Source: an uncultured Lachnospiraceae bacterium (GTDB lineage Bacteria; Bacillota; Clostridia; Lachnospirales; Lachnospiraceae). Taken from it: DNA of 64,000 nt. The stretch is taken from NCBI GenBank assembly GCA_905199445.1, contig CAJKGK010000003.1, positions 62,001 to 126,000 on the forward strand, given 5' to 3'. Below are positions 27,018-34,439 of the stretch, piece by piece; within the stretch, counting starts at the first letter, position 1, and each line of letters starts with the position of its first letter. A model generated the notes under the pieces. It saw nothing but the letters and a program-made list of their open reading frames with translations. It did not search any database and was not told where the DNA came from. Position numbers and translations under genes: made by a program.

Positions 27018-27524
27018 TTATACGGATAATTGATCCGATTTAATAATTTCCATTCTGGAAACATAATCCGCATAATCCATCAGATGGTCAGGCAGATTTC
27101 TGCCGGTCATAATCAGTTCAACGGACTCGCTTTTTCGTTCTATCAGACGAATCAGATCTTCAACGCTTATAATTCCCAAATCCACCAGCCCAAGGACCTC
27201 ATCAAGGACAAGGACATCGCACTCTCCGATCGATAAAACCTTATGCACAAAATTCAGGCCATTGAGAATATTTTGAATTTCATCCTTTTTCTCTTCTTCA
27301 TTAAGATTTTCAAAATATCCATCCGCTTTCTCAAACCGGAAAATTTTCATTTCAGGTTCAAGACGCTGAAGATATTCCAGATTTCCATCCATCCTTCCTT
27401 TTAAAAACTGCACAACAAAAACTTCACGGCCCTCACTGGCACAGATCATGGCCCGGCCAAGGGATGCCATAGACTTACCTTTTCCCTCGCCGAAATAAAT
27501 TTTGATCAATCCATTATTCAACAT
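27018..27524 (-). CDS. Cob(I)yrinic acid a,c-diamide adenosyltransferase (CobO/BtuR type)
   Basis: Transfers the adenosyl group of ATP to the cobalt of corrinoids, giving the coenzyme B12 form. The P-loop is GEGKGKSMASLGRA near residues 11-24 (usually GKGKTTAA; here Ser-Met), followed by VFVVQFLKG and the Walker-B-like DVLVLDEV. Length is 168 residues from the ATG at 27524, preceded by GAGG at 5 nt; a TTG 15 nt earlier was rejected. No other cobalamin genes or cobalamin riboswitch are nearby, so it probably serves B12 salvage. Confidence 0.88.
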   Translation of the reverse strand: MLNNGLIKIYFGEGKGKSMASLGRAMICASEGREVFVVQFLKGRMDGNLEYLQRLEPEMKIFRFEKADGYFENLNEEEKKDEIQNILNGLNFVHKVLSIGECDVLVLDEVLGLVDLGIISVEDLIRLIERKSESVELIMTGRNLPDHLMDYADYVSRMEIIKSDQLSV

Positions 27525-27538
27525 TTTCACCTCATCCA

Positions 27539-27561
27539 AAACACCGGTCTGACGGTGTTTC
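27539..27561 (-). other. Hairpin in the leader of the corrinoid adenosyltransferase gene
   Basis: AACACCG and CGGTGTT flank a short loop on the minus strand and are followed by TTTTGG and then the ribosome site. It could be a weak terminator or a translational gate. A promoter TTGACG (27638-27633), 17 bp, TATTAA (27615-27610) lies upstream of it. Confidence 0.45.
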
Positions 27562-27663
27562 GCTTGTAAGATTCCCTCATCAGCGGTTTTATCAGTCCCA
27601 CCTTAATAGTTAATACCACATGTTTGTGAAAACGTCAATAAAAAATCCTCAAAACAAACGGAT

Positions 27664-28293
27664 TTATGCCTCCACACATTCAATTTTACTGACAGAAATC
27701 TCATAAGCCGTTCTTTTTTCCACTGTATCCCCATCCAGTTTTTTCTGATAAGTTCTGCTTTGAATCCGCCCCCAGAGATGAATATGTTCACCTACCTGAA
27801 ATTTTCCGGCAAATCGTGCATTGCGTCCCCAGCAAATACACGGCAGGTAATCGGATTTTCCATACGGACGATTCACCGCAAGCAGCAAATCCGCAATCTC
27901 TCTTCCGAGAGGTGTCATTCGGTAAACCGGCTGTTTGCATATATAACCGTTTAAGTACACACTGTTTGGCTTCACACATTCCGCATCCTCTCCCAGAACT
28001 TCAAATTCACGGACAAACACAGAAAGAATCAGCCGGTTGTGTCCCTCCTCATGTTTATTGTAAGATCGAAACTGCCCCCTAGCCTCTATGGTCTGACCTA
28101 TGTAATTCTGAGTGACGTCTACCAGGCGTTCAGATACCATCAGCGGAATACGGTCTGCCATGTTGCTTAAACGATTCACAACAATTTCCATCATGTAAAA
28201 CCCTTCTCCGAAAACCTCATGACTGTACGTAAATTCCGAATCCACCACTCCTACTACACATACCTGATTATTGTCCAGCACCTTATCTGCCAT
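27664..28293 (-). CDS. SSB-like protein with two OB folds
   Basis: A 209-residue protein whose halves each resemble a single-stranded DNA-binding OB fold. The first has DRIPLMVSERLVDVTQNYIGQTIEARGQF; the second is closer to SSB/PriB: PVYRMTPLGREIADLLLAVN, then YLPCICWGRNARFAGKFQVGE and HLWGRIQSRTY. It lacks the acidic C-terminal tail tip of housekeeping SSB, so it is probably an accessory or replication-restart factor and not the main SSB. AAAGGGG precedes the ATG. Similar proteins are common in Lachnospiraceae but I know of no defined function. Confidence 0.75.
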   Translation of the reverse strand: MADKVLDNNQVCVVGVVDSEFTYSHEVFGEGFYMMEIVVNRLSNMADRIPLMVSERLVDVTQNYIGQTIEARGQFRSYNKHEEGHNRLILSVFVREFEVLGEDAECVKPNSVYLNGYICKQPVYRMTPLGREIADLLLAVNRPYGKSDYLPCICWGRNARFAGKFQVGEHIHLWGRIQSRTYQKKLDGDTVEKRTAYEISVSKIECVEA

Positions 28294-28623
28294 CGCTTTT
28301 GTTCCCCTTTCTGATTTTGATCTGACAATGATCCAGAATTCTGAATCATTGAAAAAATATTTCCGAGCGTTCTAACCTTATCACATCTGCAGGTTCCAAA
28401 GAAATTATTGTTCATCGTCCCCTTTTGCCAGGTTTCACCATAAATGCCTATTTTCCAGATTGGTGAGGTGTTCATTTTCCCGGGTTCTGTCTTTTTGTGT
28501 CATAAAATTATGCCAAACGCCTTGAAAAAATCATTCTATATGGTAAAATATAAAAATTGTAGATTTAAAATGACATGCTGTGCCAGGCACAGCGCCATTA
28601 TGGTTAGAAAGGATGCACATTAT
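28294..28623. other. Intergenic region between the SSB-like gene and typA, with a large palindrome
   Basis: No gene was found in these 330 bp. It holds a 26-bp dyad at 28326-28351 (CAATGATcCAG and its complement CTGaATCATTG around AATT, one mismatch pair), close to the start of the SSB-like gene, and the typA promoter further right. The dyad is a candidate operator. Confidence 0.5.
28522..28549 (+). promoter_or_regulatory. Candidate promoter of typA
   Basis: TTGAAA (28522-28527) and TAAAAT (28544-28549) with a 16-bp spacer, about 75 nt before the start codon. Confidence 0.55.
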
Positions 28624-30450
28624 ATGAATATACAGCGCGAAGATATAAGAAATATCGCGATTATCGCCCATGTTGACCACGGCAAGACCACACTGGTGGA
28701 CGAGCTTTTAAAACAAAGCGGTGTTTTCCGTTCCAATCAGGTTGTTCAGGAACGTGTGATGGACTCCAATGATATTGAGCGAGAACGCGGTATTACGATT
28801 CTTTCAAAAAATACAGCCGTTTTTTATAAAGATGTCAAAATCAACATTATCGACACGCCAGGGCATGCAGATTTCGGCGGTGAGGTGGAACGTGTTCTGA
28901 AAATGGTGGATGGCGTTATTCTTGTTGTGGACGCATTTGAAGGTCCTATGCCACAGACAAAATTCGTTCTTAAAAAGGCTTTGGAATTAAATCTTTCCGT
29001 CATTGTCTGCATTAACAAAATCGACCGTCCCGAAGCCCGTCCCGACGAAGTCATCGATGAAGTTTTAGAACTTTTAATTGATCTGGATGCTTCTGACGAC
29101 CAGTTAGACTGTCCTTTTGTTTTTGCCTCTGCCAAATCCGGCGTTGCTGTTTTAGAGCTTTCCGATGAAGCCAAAGATATGCAGCCGCTTTTCGAAACAA
29201 TTATTGAACATATTCCTGCGCCTTCAGGAGATCCGGACGAACCGACCCAGGTGCTCATCAGCACCATTGACTATAACGAATATGTCGGCCGAATCGGGGT
29301 GGGCAAGGTAAGCAATGGTACCATCCGCGTCAATCAGGATGCTGTGATTGTCAATGCGCATGACCCTGAGAAAAACCGTAAGGTAAAAATCAGCAAGCTG
29401 TATGAATTTGACGGACTTTCCAAAGTAGAGGTTGAAAAAGCGACAATTGGATCTATTGTGGCAATTTCCGGTATTGCAGATATTCACATCGGTGACACCC
29501 TTTGTGCCCCGGAAAAACCTGAACCGATTCCATTCCAGAAAATATCCGAGCCTACGATTGCCATGCAGTTTATGGTCAATGACAGCCCTCTGGCCGGTCA
29601 GGAAGGCAAATTTATTACATCCCGTCATCTTCGTGACCGGCTGTTTCGTGAACTGAATACAGATGTCAGCCTTCGTGTCGAAGAAACAGATAATACGGAC
29701 TGCTTTAAAGTTTCCGGCCGCGGCGAACTTCATCTTTCTGTGCTTATTGAAAATATGCGCCGTGAAGGGTATGAATTTGCCGTAAGTAAAGCAGAAGTTT
29801 TATATAAAAAGGATGAAAAAGGTCATCTTTTAGAACCCATGGAAATCGCAGTTATCGATGTTCCTGAAGAGTTTACAGGGATTGTTATCGAAAAACTCAG
29901 CTACCGTAAGGGCGAACTGACCGGTATGTCCAAAGCCAGCGGCGGATATTCCCGTTTGGAATTTAATATTCCTGCCAGAGGCCTGATCGGCTACAGAGGG
30001 GAATTTATGACAGACACAAAAGGTAATGGTATCCTCAATACATTATTTAACGGCTACGGCCCATTTAAGGGTGATATTGCCTACCGCCAGACAGGCTCTC
30101 TCATTGCCTTTGAATCCGGTGAAACCATTACCTATGGTCTCTATAATGCTCAGGAACGTGGCATCCTTTTTGTTGGACCAGGTGAAAAGGTATATCAGGG
30201 AATGGTTGTGGGACAGAATCCTAAAGGTGATGATATCGAAATCAATGTATGCAAACGTAAACAGCTGACCAATACCCGTGCTTCAGGCTCTGATGATGCG
30301 CTGAAACTGACACCGCCGAAGATTCTCAGTCTGGAACAGGCCCTGGATTTCATCGAAAATGATGAGCTTGTAGAAGTCACCCCAAAAAATATCCGTATCC
30401 GTAAAAAAATTCTGGATCCCAAAATGCGTATGCGCGCAAATCGAAAATAA
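28624..30450 (+). CDS. typA: Ribosome-associated translational GTPase TypA/BipA
   Basis: A GTPase of the EF-G family involved in ribosome assembly and stress adaptation. G1 is AHVDHGKT near residue 16, G2 RGITI, G3 DTPGHADFGGEVE, G4 NKID; an EF-G-like domain and the BipA C-terminal domain (ARGLIGYRGEFMTDTKG, TNTRASGSDD) follow. The start ATG at 28624 is supported by AAAGGATG just upstream and by homology to MNIQREDIRNIAIIAHVDHG; a longer in-frame extension has no family match. The 608-residue length is standard. It is monocistronic and ends at a strong terminator. Confidence 0.97.
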   Translation: MNIQREDIRNIAIIAHVDHGKTTLVDELLKQSGVFRSNQVVQERVMDSNDIERERGITILSKNTAVFYKDVKINIIDTPGHADFGGEVERVLKMVDGVILVVDAFEGPMPQTKFVLKKALELNLSVIVCINKIDRPEARPDEVIDEVLELLIDLDASDDQLDCPFVFASAKSGVAVLELSDEAKDMQPLFETIIEHIPAPSGDPDEPTQVLISTIDYNEYVGRIGVGKVSNGTIRVNQDAVIVNAHDPEKNRKVKISKLYEFDGLSKVEVEKATIGSIVAISGIADIHIGDTLCAPEKPEPIPFQKISEPTIAMQFMVNDSPLAGQEGKFITSRHLRDRLFRELNTDVSLRVEETDNTDCFKVSGRGELHLSVLIENMRREGYEFAVSKAEVLYKKDEKGHLLEPMEIAVIDVPEEFTGIVIEKLSYRKGELTGMSKASGGYSRLEFNIPARGLIGYRGEFMTDTKGNGILNTLFNGYGPFKGDIAYRQTGSLIAFESGETITYGLYNAQERGILFVGPGEKVYQGMVVGQNPKGDDIEINVCKRKQLTNTRASGSDDALKLTPPKILSLEQALDFIENDELVEVTPKNIRIRKKILDPKMRMRANRK

Positions 30451-30482
30451 TATTCTAAAAAAGGCATCGCCATTGATATGGG

Positions 30483-30521
30483 CCCGCCTTACTGGACAAT
30501 CCAGTAGGGCGGGTTATTTTT
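30483..30521 (+). terminator. Intrinsic terminator after typA
   Basis: Perfect 13-bp stem except one pair: CCCGCCTTACTGG (30483-30495) with CCAGTAGGGCGGG (30501-30513), then TTATTTTT. Confidence 0.92.
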
Positions 30522-30684
30522 ATGCAATACACTTATGCATTCAAAAAGACAAAAAGAGAATGAGCTCAATATGCCCATTGTGCAAAAACAATCACAAATT
30601 GTATAAATCAACTGAAAGTAATCGTCACAGGATTTCAAATCTCTTACAGACGTCTGAAAGTACTGTCTAAAATACCATTTTTTT

Positions 30685-30713
30685 TTGCTTTTCACAAACC
30701 AGAGTCTTATAAT
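30685..30713 (+). promoter_or_regulatory. Promoter of nagB-nagA
   Basis: TTGCTT (30685-30690), 17-bp spacer, TATAAT (30708-30713). The stretch 30522-30684 before it shows no gene and no clear operator apart from the weak dyad CAAT-CACA-AATTG. Confidence 0.6.
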
Positions 30714-30778
30714 AATATTAAATGGTTAAAAAATATAGATACTTTAAAAATAACGGCGAATGAAAGGGGATTTTTCTT

Positions 30779-31510
30779 ATGAGAATTTATAAAGCCAAAG
30801 ATTACAAAGATATGAGCCGTAAGGCTGCCAATATTATTTCCGCTCAGATCATTATGAAGCCTAACTGTGTTCTTGGCCTGGCCACCGGCTCCTCTCCCAT
30901 CGGAACATATAAACAGCTGATTGAGTGGTATGACAAAGGGGATCTGGATTTTTCAGAGGTTAAAACCATTAATCTGGATGAATATAAAGGACTGACAAAA
31001 GATAACATTCAAAGTTATGCTTATTTTATGAAAGAAAATCTTTTCAGTCATGTCAACATTGATATGAATCATACCAACCTTCCCAACGGTATGGCTCAGG
31101 ACGACGAGGCCGAATGTCAGCGCTATAACCGTATTATTCACAGCATGGGCGGTATTGATCTCCAGCTTCTGGGACTTGGACATAACGGACACATTGGCTT
31201 TAATGAACCAGACGAGGCCTTTGAAAAAGAAACACACCTTGTGGCTTTAACTCAGAGCACAATCGATGCCAATTCCCGCCTTTTTGATAATCCCGATGAT
31301 GTTCCAAGATATGCCTATACCATGGGAATTAAAACCATTATGCAGGCCAAAAAAATTCTTGTCGTCGTCAGCGGTCAGGATAAGGCTGATATTGTAGCCC
31401 GCGCCTTTTTCGGACCTGTAACTCCGGAAGTTCCCGCCTCCATCCTTCAGATGCATAATGATGTAACCATCGTTGGCGATGAGGCTGCACTGTCTAAAAT
31501 TCCACAGTAA
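30779..31510 (+). CDS. nagB: Glucosamine-6-phosphate deaminase
   Basis: Converts glucosamine-6-phosphate to fructose-6-phosphate and ammonia. The family signatures are intact: LATGSSPIGTY (phosphate loop), INLDEYKGL, and the catalytic block LGLGHNGHIGFNEPDEAF with the Asp/His/Glu residues. Length is 243 residues. AAGGGG precedes the ATG. It is followed after 13 bp by nagA, so the pair degrades N-acetylglucosamine-6-phosphate taken up from outside or from recycled wall. Confidence 0.97.
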   Translation: MRIYKAKDYKDMSRKAANIISAQIIMKPNCVLGLATGSSPIGTYKQLIEWYDKGDLDFSEVKTINLDEYKGLTKDNIQSYAYFMKENLFSHVNIDMNHTNLPNGMAQDDEAECQRYNRIIHSMGGIDLQLLGLGHNGHIGFNEPDEAFEKETHLVALTQSTIDANSRLFDNPDDVPRYAYTMGIKTIMQAKKILVVVSGQDKADIVARAFFGPVTPEVPASILQMHNDVTIVGDEAALSKIPQ

Positions 31511-31523
31511 GAGGTGAAGATCA

Positions 31524-32711
31524 TTGATTATCAGAAATGCCCGTGTATTTCTTGAAAACTGCACATTCGAAAAAAAAGACATTTTAATTCGCGACAATAA
31601 AATCGCCGCTCTTATGTCTCCCGGCGACCCCATCCCCGATGACGGTGATGCCGATGATTATCGGGTCTATGATGCCCAGGGTCTTCTGGCAATCCCGGGG
31701 CTGACAGATCTGCACTTTCATGGCTGTATGGGACATGATTTCTGTGAAGGCACAAAAGAGGCCATGGATGCCATTACGGCCTATGAAGCCAAACAGGGCA
31801 TTACAACGGTCTGCCCTGCAACCATGACACTGGCCGCCCAGGCTCTTGAAGAAATCTGCGCCGGTGCCGCCGCTTATAAGGCCTATCAAAATACTCACGG
31901 TCTTACCGATGAAACAGGCAGTCATGCCCGCCTGTGTGGAATCAACCTGGAAGGCCCTTTTATTTCAAAAGAAAAAAAAGGTGCCCAGAACGAGGCCTTT
32001 ATTCAAACACCTGATCAGGCACTTTTTAAGAAACTGCAGACAGCTGCAGACGGTCTTGTAAAAACGATTGCCATTGCTCCTGAAACCGAAGGCGCCATGG
32101 CGTTTATTTGCGATATGAAAGACGAAACCGTAATTTCCATTGCCCATACAACAGCTGATTATGACACAGCCAGCACCGCCATAGCTTTGGGTGCACACCA
32201 CATCACCCACCTTTACAACGCCATGCCGCCTTACTCCCACAGAGCTCCCGGCGTGATCGGTGCTGCCTGTGATCATCCCCAGTGTCATGTGGAATTGATC
32301 TGTGACGGTGTTCACATCCATCCCAGTGCAGTACGTACCACATTTAAGATGTTTGGCGATGACCGGATCATTCTTATCAGCGACAGTATGGAGGCCACCG
32401 GCATGAAAGACGGTCAGTATGAGCTGGGCGGTCAGCCGGTAAACGTCACCGGCAATCTGGCGACTCTGACCGATGGTACCATCGCCGGCTCCGCGACCAA
32501 TCTTATGGACTGTGTGCGGACTGCTGTTCTTAAAATGGGAATTCCTTTGGAATCCGCCATTAAATGTGCCGCAGTCAATCCTGCCAGAGAGATTGGCATT
32601 GATGACCGATATGGCAGCATTGCACCTGGCAAATATGCAAACATCATTCTGCTTCGGGATACACTGGAAACTCAGGCTGTATTTCTTGAAGGACAGCCTA
32701 TATGCTTATAA
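31524..32711 (+). CDS. nagA: N-acetylglucosamine-6-phosphate deacetylase
   Basis: Removes acetate from GlcNAc-6-phosphate, producing the NagB substrate. Metal and catalytic motifs of the amidohydrolase fold are visible: LTDLHFHGCMGHDF, INLEGPFIS, IAHTTAD, HLYNAMPP and ISDSMEATG. The 395-residue length is normal. Translation begins at a TTG (31524); GAGGTG lies 7 nt upstream and no ATG occurs at a suitable place, so the weak start may lower NagA relative to NagB. It ends at a 13-bp hairpin. Confidence 0.95.
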   Translation: MIIRNARVFLENCTFEKKDILIRDNKIAALMSPGDPIPDDGDADDYRVYDAQGLLAIPGLTDLHFHGCMGHDFCEGTKEAMDAITAYEAKQGITTVCPATMTLAAQALEEICAGAAAYKAYQNTHGLTDETGSHARLCGINLEGPFISKEKKGAQNEAFIQTPDQALFKKLQTAADGLVKTIAIAPETEGAMAFICDMKDETVISIAHTTADYDTASTAIALGAHHITHLYNAMPPYSHRAPGVIGAACDHPQCHVELICDGVHIHPSAVRTTFKMFGDDRIILISDSMEATGMKDGQYELGGQPVNVTGNLATLTDGTIAGSATNLMDCVRTAVLKMGIPLESAIKCAAVNPAREIGIDDRYGSIAPGKYANIILLRDTLETQAVFLEGQPICL

Positions 32712-32758
32712 TAACCAGATTCCAGGAATTGCCCAGTCAGAAAATACCTGCCATATGA

Positions 32759-32800
32759 CAAATTCCGGCCGAAATAATAAAACGGCCGGAATTTGTTTTG
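32759..32800. terminator. Shared terminator hairpin between nagA and nanE
   Basis: CAAATTCCGGCCG (32759-32771) and CGGCCGGAATTTG (32783-32795) form a perfect 13-bp stem. TTTTG follows on the plus strand. It lies between convergent genes and may stop transcription from both sides. Confidence 0.8.
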
Positions 32801-32822
32801 TATGGGCCTGGATATGCCTTGG

Positions 32823-33584
32823 TCAATGGACACTTCTTTCTGGTGATATCATTGAACCGGCCTTTAAATCTTTATTTTCCATAGCAGCCACAAAACGGGC
32901 TGCAATTTCCTGAGGTCTTGTAATTGCACTGCCAACGATCACTGAAAAAGCACCTGCCTCCAGCATTTGTCTGGCCTGATCGGGTGTCTGTATGCCGCCT
33001 GCACCGATCACCGGCAAATCTACCGTCTGGGCCAGCTGATGTACCAGACGAATATCCGGTGCCTTTAAAGCCCCGTCTCTGTCAATATGACGGTTTAAGG
33101 TAATTCCAAGAATATCCGCCCCAGCCATCCAGGCTTCCAGGCCCTCCTCGAAAGAGGAAATATTAGCCATTAATAAAACATTCGGATACTTCTCATGGAT
33201 TTTCCTTAGGAAATCATCCGCACCTAAACCATCCCCCCGACGGGCCACCGTACTGTCTGCGGCAATCACATCCGCTCCGGCAGCATATAACTGATCCACC
33301 TCGGCCATGGTCGGAGTCATACAGATATCATAACCTGGATATTGTTTTTTAATCAGTCCAATGACCGGCAGAGACGTTTCCTTTTTTATAAGCTGTATAT
33401 CCGTGACGCTGCCTGCGCACACAGCCGCTGCTCCGGCCATCTGGGCGGCTTGGGCCATCTGGCCCATCACAGAATTTTGCTCACTGTACAAAGGCTCACC
33501 TGGAAGAACCTGACAGGACACAATTAATTTTCCTCTGATCTTTTCTTTAAAGGCTTCCAAGGTTTCCTTTCTGTTTTTATCCAT
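32823..33584 (-). CDS. Divergent N-acetylmannosamine-6-phosphate 2-epimerase (NanE-like)
   Basis: A 253-residue TIM-barrel protein of the NanE family, whose classical members turn ManNAc-6-P into GlcNAc-6-P. Matching parts: GKLIVSCQVLPGEPLYS, the lysine block PVIGLIKKQYPGYD, and GAGGIQTPDQARQMLEAGA. Yet three usual signature blocks differ: ALDAT is AADST, ADIST is ANISS, and TLHGYT is TLNRHI. The catalytic lysine appears to be kept. No sialic-acid genes (nanA, nanK) are close. It may act on another N-acyl-hexosamine phosphate. It lies 18 bp behind an rpiR regulator and faces nagA. Confidence 0.75.
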   Translation of the reverse strand: MDKNRKETLEAFKEKIRGKLIVSCQVLPGEPLYSEQNSVMGQMAQAAQMAGAAAVCAGSVTDIQLIKKETSLPVIGLIKKQYPGYDICMTPTMAEVDQLYAAGADVIAADSTVARRGDGLGADDFLRKIHEKYPNVLLMANISSFEEGLEAWMAGADILGITLNRHIDRDGALKAPDIRLVHQLAQTVDLPVIGAGGIQTPDQARQMLEAGAFSVIVGSAITRPQEIAARFVAAMENKDLKAGSMISPERSVH

Positions 33585-33602
33585 AGCCTTCCCCCCTGGT
33601 TT

Positions 33603-34424
33603 TTATTGTCTGTAAAGCGCCGAAACCGTTTCTGTATGCAGCGATGCTTTACTGTAATAGTCTGTATTCAGATAATAAGCAAAAAATATATCCGCCATGA
33701 CAAGAATGGGAAATTGAGGCGAAATCATAATACCTCCATCAAGATTTTTCATCCCGGCCACAACCAGGACCTCATCCGCCAGAGAACCGATCCGGGCATG
33801 CGCACTGGCTGTAATTAAAAGTACCGATGCCCCCTGTTCTCTGGCAATCTTTACGCCAGTCGTAATTTCTGGTGTGGTACCGCTTAGCGAAACAGCAATA
33901 ATCAACGTCTTTCTTCCCGCTAAAGCCGCATTCATCCGAATAATATGTGCATCCGTAATGGCTTCCATGTAAAGCCCCAGGCGCATAAACCGTAAGGCAA
34001 GCTCCTTAGCCGCAATGCCCGAGCTTCCCATGCCATAAACAAAAATATGGTCTGCCTCAGACAACATCTCCGCAATCGCCGCCATCTGGGCTTCATTGAC
34101 AAGTTCAATGCTTTTATCCAGCAGTTCCTGATATGTATCAACGACCTGCTTGGTAAGACGGGTAATCTGTCCCCTGTCCTGAGCCCGGTGAAATTCCCTG
34201 TCATAATCATAGATCAGCTCCCGAAAACCTTTATACCCGCATTTTTTTGCAAACCTGGACAATGAAGCTTCAGAAACGTAAAGCTTTGCGGCTATATTTT
34301 TTGAGGAAAATTTAAACTCCTCTTCATTTTCCAGGAAAAATCCGGCAATACTTTTTTCCACACCGGTCAGAGAATCATACACAGCCTGAATCCGGTGAAG
34401 CATTGAACCTCCCATTCTTGACAA
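33603..34424 (-). CDS. RpiR family transcriptional regulator
   Basis: N-terminal helix-turn-helix (FSSKNIAAKLYVSEASLSRFAKKCGYKGF) and C-terminal SIS sugar-phosphate-binding domain (IFVYGMGSSGIAAKELALRF; LIIAVSLSGTTPEI), the RpiR/MurR/HexR architecture, 273 residues. It should sense a phosphorylated sugar, plausibly the NanE or NagB substrate. A TTG at 34424 has GGAGG at 7 nt; an ATG at 34403 has GGGAGG at only 4 nt and is the alternative. It begins 15 bp after ppk and is followed after 18 bp by nanE. Confidence 0.9.
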   Translation of the reverse strand: MSRMGGSMLHRIQAVYDSLTGVEKSIAGFFLENEEEFKFSSKNIAAKLYVSEASLSRFAKKCGYKGFRELIYDYDREFHRAQDRGQITRLTKQVVDTYQELLDKSIELVNEAQMAAIAEMLSEADHIFVYGMGSSGIAAKELALRFMRLGLYMEAITDAHIIRMNAALAGRKTLIIAVSLSGTTPEITTGVKIAREQGASVLLITASAHARIGSLADEVLVVAGMKNLDGGIMISPQFPILVMADIFFAYYLNTDYYSKASLHTETVSALYRQ

Positions 34425-34439
34425 ATTTCTTCCTCCACT

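Noticed and set aside
27525..27663. Cobalamin riboswitch before the corrinoid adenosyltransferase
   Set aside because: The gap is too short and lacks a B12-box; only a hairpin and promoter were seen.
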